Positions 60,737 to 64,000 of a DNA stretch of 64,000 nucleotides are shown one piece after another. The notes under the pieces are model-generated. The model was not told the DNA's origin. It ran no database searches and was given only the letters and a program-made list of their open reading frames with translations. This DNA comes from an uncultured Dehalococcoidia bacterium (lineage in GTDB: Bacteria > Chloroflexota > Dehalococcoidia > Lucifugimonadales > UBA3495). The stretch covers positions 1,342,880-1,406,879 of the forward strand of contig CATOSP010000002.1 in NCBI GenBank assembly GCA_951812625.1, given 5' to 3'. How positions within the stretch are numbered: the stretch's first letter is position 1; the number at the start of each line of letters is the position of its first letter. A program made the translations under genes and the position numbers.

Positions 60737-62224
60737 TCAGTGGGGCAGAGGCCGGGAGATCAGGTCTTTGATCTGGTCCGTTACGGCTGACTGGTCGAAG
60801 GTGCGGAGGAGGTTGATGCGGTTGCGGTTGGGGTCGCCTCCGTGCCAGTACTCGTACACCTCCTGGCGCATTCCGAAGGAGGAAACTGCCAAGTCGTTTG
60901 CCAGACGGTAGAGGCGCGACTTGTACTCTACGCCAACGCCTTTGCCTCGCATGTAACGATCGAGGTAGGGACGGAGGTCCGGGTTGGCCAGGTCATTCTC
61001 GCTGGGCTGCATGATCATGCCTGAGCCGGAAATCTCGCGGAGCAGCTGTACCATCCGGGCCGATGTCTGGGCGAAGAAGATGTTCATGCCCGACATGGAA
61101 CCGAGGGACATCAGGCCGCCATCGGTCATGTACGCGCCGTGCTCCACACCGTCCATCGCGTGACGCCACATCTCGCAATAGGTGGCCATCTCGCCGAGCT
61201 TGGCGGCGACCTCCCGGTACTCGATTACTCCTATGGCTTCTGCAATCATGGTAGCCACGGCAGCCATCAGGCGCATACGGAAGTGGATGCGGCACAGGTT
61301 GGCCCAACCCATGAAGTTGACGTTGCTACCCAGCCTTTGCAGCAGAGGGGTGGCCTCGTAGAGCATGAAGAGACGATCCCAGGGGACGAGGACGTTCTCG
61401 AAGAAGAGCATTGAGTCCTGTTCGTCGTACAGCGCGCCCAAGGGGTGGCCGTAGCTACCAGGGAACTGAGAGACCGGCTCGCGGCACAGGACCTTGAGGC
61501 CGGGACTGTTGGTGGGGATGGAGAAGGCCAGAACGAAGCGGGGGTCGGCCCGGCGGACGAATGTGGCCGACAGCGAGACGTAGGTCTCATTGCTGATCGG
61601 GGCGGCGGTGGCTAACTGTTTGGCCCCGTGGACGATCACACCCTCCGTAGTTTCCTCGACCACGTGGAGTGCGATGTCCTCTTCCAGGACGGCCCTCTGC
61701 TCGTTCTGGGGCTGCTCGCTGCGGTCCACCTGGGGGTCGCCGAGGGCGTGAGTGAGGAACAGGTCGTTCTCCAGGCAAAGGCGGTGGTAGTTGGCGATGT
61801 TCTCGCCGAAGTCGCAGTGGGGGTTTTTGACCGCGGCCAGGGCCTCCCGGGAGTTGTAGAGTGTGATGATGTGGGGCGCGAGGATGTCGGGGCTGCGGCC
61901 AAGCTGACCCCAGGACTGCTCGTTCCAGATCTCACTGTTGCGGCGCTTGTGCTTCAGGTCGTCAGCACAGGTGGGCAACTGCCACGACAGGCTGCAACGG
62001 TTGCCCGTCTCCGGGGAGACGAAGGTCATCTGCTCCCCGAACTCGGCAGAGTGTTGCAGGTCGTAGATGCGGGCCAACTCGTGGACCATGCCGGTCAAGG
62101 CGGGGTGGGTTGTAACGTCGGAAACCCTTTCGCCATCCAGCCAGACCTCGCGGCCGTCCTTCAGGCTCTCGATGTAACGCGGGCCGGCCATCGCGCCCTG
62201 GGGCTTTGATGTGTCTACAACCAT
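60737..62224 (-). CDS. 4-hydroxyphenylacetate 3-hydroxylase (HpaB) family flavoprotein monooxygenase
   Basis: 495 residues, paralog of 44270-45766. YIESLKDGREVWLDGERVSD, PHIITLYNSREAL, LYDEQDSMLFFENVLVPWDR and the long C-terminal helical part with GTRMVQLL-like features typical of HpaB. Uses reduced FAD from a separate reductase, not in view. Converges with the SBP-like gene at 59622 (77 bp). Ring hydroxylation is probable but the substrate is unknown. Confidence 0.86.
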   Translation of the reverse strand: MVVDTSKPQGAMAGPRYIESLKDGREVWLDGERVSDVTTHPALTGMVHELARIYDLQHSAEFGEQMTFVSPETGNRCSLSWQLPTCADDLKHKRRNSEIWNEQSWGQLGRSPDILAPHIITLYNSREALAAVKNPHCDFGENIANYHRLCLENDLFLTHALGDPQVDRSEQPQNEQRAVLEEDIALHVVEETTEGVIVHGAKQLATAAPISNETYVSLSATFVRRADPRFVLAFSIPTNSPGLKVLCREPVSQFPGSYGHPLGALYDEQDSMLFFENVLVPWDRLFMLYEATPLLQRLGSNVNFMGWANLCRIHFRMRLMAAVATMIAEAIGVIEYREVAAKLGEMATYCEMWRHAMDGVEHGAYMTDGGLMSLGSMSGMNIFFAQTSARMVQLLREISGSGMIMQPSENDLANPDLRPYLDRYMRGKGVGVEYKSRLYRLANDLAVSSFGMRQEVYEYWHGGDPNRNRINLLRTFDQSAVTDQIKDLISRPLPH

Positions 62225-62514
62225 TGGGATACTCCTTCATATCCGGGGCCAACATATCCGGGGCCAATTGACGCAATCATATTCGCGGGGCTGGAGCATC
62301 GCAAGGAGAGAGACCCGGTAAGGTAGGGAGGGCAACTGTTCAGGTCTGTCTGACCGGTCTAAGGTATGTCCCACTTCCGGCAGTTTCGAGGCTGGAGTTT
62401 TTATTTCTTGAGCCAAAGTGAGCCATTCTGAGCCATTTGCCACTGTGTCCGGTTGAGATTTGCACCGCAGTTGATTTGACACATGGACATGGTAGCAAGT
62501 GGTGACCGGGGATG

Positions 62515-62535
62515 GAAAGGGGCAAGTGTCAGTGG
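62515..62535 (+). repeat. dispersed motif GAAAGGNGCAAGTGTCAG, copy B
   Basis: GAAAGGGGCAAGTGTCAGTGG. Core identical to copies A and C except one base; found in the degenerate repeat region. Confidence 0.6.
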
Positions 62536-62627
62536 GCGAGAGGAATCCCTATCGACTCGCTTTGATGAAGTAGAGACCATCCGCCGGAGTTTGCGCGGGC
62601 TATGATAAGGCAGAGTGTCCAGGCCAA

Positions 62628-62648
62628 GAAAGGTGCAAGTGTCAGCAA
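62628..62648 (+). repeat. dispersed motif GAAAGGNGCAAGTGTCAG, copy C
   Basis: GAAAGGTGCAAGTGTCAGCAA. The preceding 27 bp (ATGATAAGGCAGAGTGTCC...) also align with copy A at 55428. Confidence 0.65.
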
Positions 62649-62861
62649 TCCAGACCGTCCAAAACCAAATGCCACCGCAGCCCACTTGGTTATGTGCGGT
62701 GCCAGTGCGCATGGCGCGGATGCGGCGGATTTGAGGCTAGAAATCCATTTCCCAGGCCATTGTGAGCCTCTGTTCCTCACGGCGGGGCCGGTTGAGATTT
62801 GGGCTGGGACAAGTCTGGCAATCACGACGATATTATGTTAGCGGTTGCTTACCGGTGTTGG

Positions 62862-62881
62862 GAAAGAGGGAGTGTCAGTAA
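62862..62881 (+). repeat. dispersed motif, copy D (degenerate)
   Basis: GAAAGAGGGAGTGTCAGTAA keeps the AGTGTCAG core and the GAAAG start, but lacks the GCA part. Confidence 0.45.
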
Positions 62882-63129
62882 GGGAAACAAATTCCCTTCC
62901 AGGTCCCTTGGGAAATCGGACGGCGATTGGCTTGCTTGGTCGCGGGAAGGGCTGTGGTCTGGAGGTTGGCGGGCTGCGTGAATGCAACGTTGCGGTGAGC
63001 CAGCCCTCGATGATGGTTGCCAAGGGGTGGGTTCTGAATGAAAATGGAGCCGCAACTATCCGGCTAGAATAGCGTTGCAGACTGGCAAAGGACTGCGACG
63101 ACCAGCCTATCGTACTGGGAGGTCCCGCC

Positions 63130-64000
63130 ATGACTACCGTTCAAGCCCGTCAGAACCAGGCATCCGTTCCTGTTCCGGCCAACATGCTCCAGACGATACG
63201 GTGGCGGTGCATCGGGCCGCCGCGCGGGGGGCGTGTGGTGGCCGTGGCCGGGGACCCGCAGGACCAGATGGTCTTTTACTTCGGGGCCTGCGCCGGCGGG
63301 GTCTGGAAGACGGATGATGGGGGCGTCTACTGGCGGAACGTTTCCGATGGATTCTTCAACACCGCAGCCGTGGGCGCGTTGGCGGTGTCGGACAGCGACC
63401 ATAACGTCGTCTATGCCGGGATGGGGGAAGCCTGCATCCGGGGGGACGTGTCCCACGGTGACGGCGTGTACCGCTCTACCGATTGCGGACAGACATGGAC
63501 ACACCTGGGACTAGAGGACACGCGCTACATATCCCGCGTGCGGGTGCATCCTACCGACCCGGACCTGGTGTACGTGGCAGCGTTGGGTCACGCCTACGGG
63601 CCCAACGAGCAACGCGGGGTGTTCCGCTCCAGGGACGGGGGGAAGACCTGGGAGAAGGTGCTTTACCGGGATGATAAGACCGGTGCGATTGACCTTTCCA
63701 TTGACCCGAACAACCCGAGAATCATCTACGCGGCATTGTGGCAAGTGCAGCGGACGCCCTGGAGCCTCATCAGCGGCGGGCCGGGCAGCGGTATATTCAA
63801 GTCATCGGACGGCGGGGACTCCTGGGAGGAGATTGCCGGGAATCCAGGGTTGCCTTCCGGCACTCTTGGGCGCATCGGAATTGCCGCATCTCCAGCGAAA
63901 CCAGGCCGGGTGTGGGCCACCGTAGAGGCCGAGGACTCGGCGGTGTTCTGCTCGGACGATTCGGGAGCCACATGGGAGAAGATGAGCGATAACCAGGACC
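63130..64000 (+). CDS. BNR/VPS10-type beta-propeller protein, 3' truncated by window end
   Basis: At least 290 residues from ATG 63130, with GGGAGG 7 nt upstream; no stop before 64000. Repeats of Asp-box type: GGVWKTDDGGVYWRNVS, GVYRSTDCGQTWTHLG, GVFRSRDGGKTWEKVL and GIFKSSDGGDSWEEIA. Such S/K-x-DGG-x-TW boxes mark sialidase-like/VPS10 propellers, found in photosystem stability-factor-like and glycosyl hydrolase-annotated proteins. No signal peptide visible at the N-terminus. Function not defined; probably binds rather than cleaves. Preceded by a degenerate repeat spacer. Confidence 0.85.
   Translation, partial: MTTVQARQNQASVPVPANMLQTIRWRCIGPPRGGRVVAVAGDPQDQMVFYFGACAGGVWKTDDGGVYWRNVSDGFFNTAAVGALAVSDSDHNVVYAGMGEACIRGDVSHGDGVYRSTDCGQTWTHLGLEDTRYISRVRVHPTDPDLVYVAALGHAYGPNEQRGVFRSRDGGKTWEKVLYRDDKTGAIDLSIDPNNPRIIYAALWQVQRTPWSLISGGPGSGIFKSSDGGDSWEEIAGNPGLPSGTLGRIGIAASPAKPGRVWATVEAEDSAVFCSDDSGATWEKMSDNQD

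Larger units (their letters stand above)
62225..63129. other. 905-bp intergenic region rich in degenerate repeats
   Basis: Three copies of the GAAAGG-GCAAGTGTCAG motif (62515, 62628, 62862) plus CCGGTTGAGATTTG at 62451 and 62789, and AGTGAGCCATTCTGAGCCATT at 62411-62432. Short frames on both strands show repeats of one another and no family, so they are not counted as genes. Probably a decayed repeat array. Confidence 0.5.

Noticed and set aside
1..64000. CRISPR array or classic defence locus
   Set aside because: No regularly spaced 25-40 bp repeats and no cas, restriction or toxin genes recognised; the Uma2 pair is the only nuclease-type case.

Overview
The window is a GC-rich, gene-dense bacterial chromosome segment. 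The mix of genes suggests a Chloroflexota bacterium of the Dehalococcoidia/SAR202 type. It carries four class III CoA-transferases, three luciferase-like flavin monooxygenases, two 4-hydroxyphenylacetate 3-hydroxylase-like (HpaB) flavoproteins and two ThDP enzymes, beside core genes with long lipoprotein signal sequences. The taxonomic call is inference; no rRNA is present. Expansion of such catabolic paralogs is known for SAR202.

Layout. 1-4.9 kb: a broken beta-propeller protein, an orphan peptide-type solute-binding lipoprotein with its own promoter and terminator, a small unknown protein (family U) and a repeat-rich spacer. 5.0-10.0 kb: a ThDP enzyme, a small ferredoxin-fold protein, a 100-bp IS5-type MITE and a coupled CoA-transferase pair. 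10.0-13.3 kb (minus): leuC and leuD with two Uma2-type nuclease genes between them. 13.7-22.0 kb: M1 aminopeptidase, complete cobalamin methionine synthase (metH), formate-THF ligase (fhs) and a NIPSNAP protein. 22.0-24.3 kb (minus): two D-threonine-aldolase-like proteins. 24.4-31.4 kb: a second CoA-transferase pair, an enoyl-CoA hydratase, a serine hydrolase and recQ. 31.6-35.4 kb (minus): rpmH-rnpA-yidD-lipoprotein-PQQ propeller lipoprotein-yidC-khpB. 35.5-45.8 kb: a tRNA-Leu fragment, a DUF1989 protein, an epimerase, a gamma-glutamyltransferase, a GlcG-like protein, an IS630 element, an alpha/beta hydrolase, a GMC oxidoreductase and an HpaB-like enzyme. 46.3-50.5 kb: a DinB-like protein, tRNA-Leu(CAA), an MFS transporter and a duplicated EthD-like protein. 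50.7-55.3 kb (minus): three luciferase-like enzymes and an amidohydrolase. 55.8-62.2 kb: a second family-U protein, a divergent ThDP enzyme, an MFS transporter, an SBP-like protein and a second HpaB. 63.1-64 kb: the start of a BNR/VPS10-type propeller protein.

How the genes may work together. leuC/leuD serve leucine synthesis; metH and fhs serve one-carbon and methionine metabolism; rpmH to khpB serve translation, RNA processing and membrane insertion. Most of the rest looks like accessory catabolism of organic acids and aromatic or ring compounds, with substrates unknown.

Main observations. (1) In both CoA-transferase pairs the first subunit has Gln where the family has its catalytic Asp, while the second keeps Asp. 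(2) One of two tandem D-threonine-aldolase-like proteins lacks the PLP lysine. (3) One ThDP enzyme has Asp for the catalytic Glu and an altered metal/ThDP motif. (4) Two Uma2 genes lie inside a leuC-leuD operon. (5) An IS630 transposase has an A7 slippery site. (6) A decayed 5' half of a tRNA-Leu lies upstream of rpmH. (7) There are unexplained short dispersed repeats.
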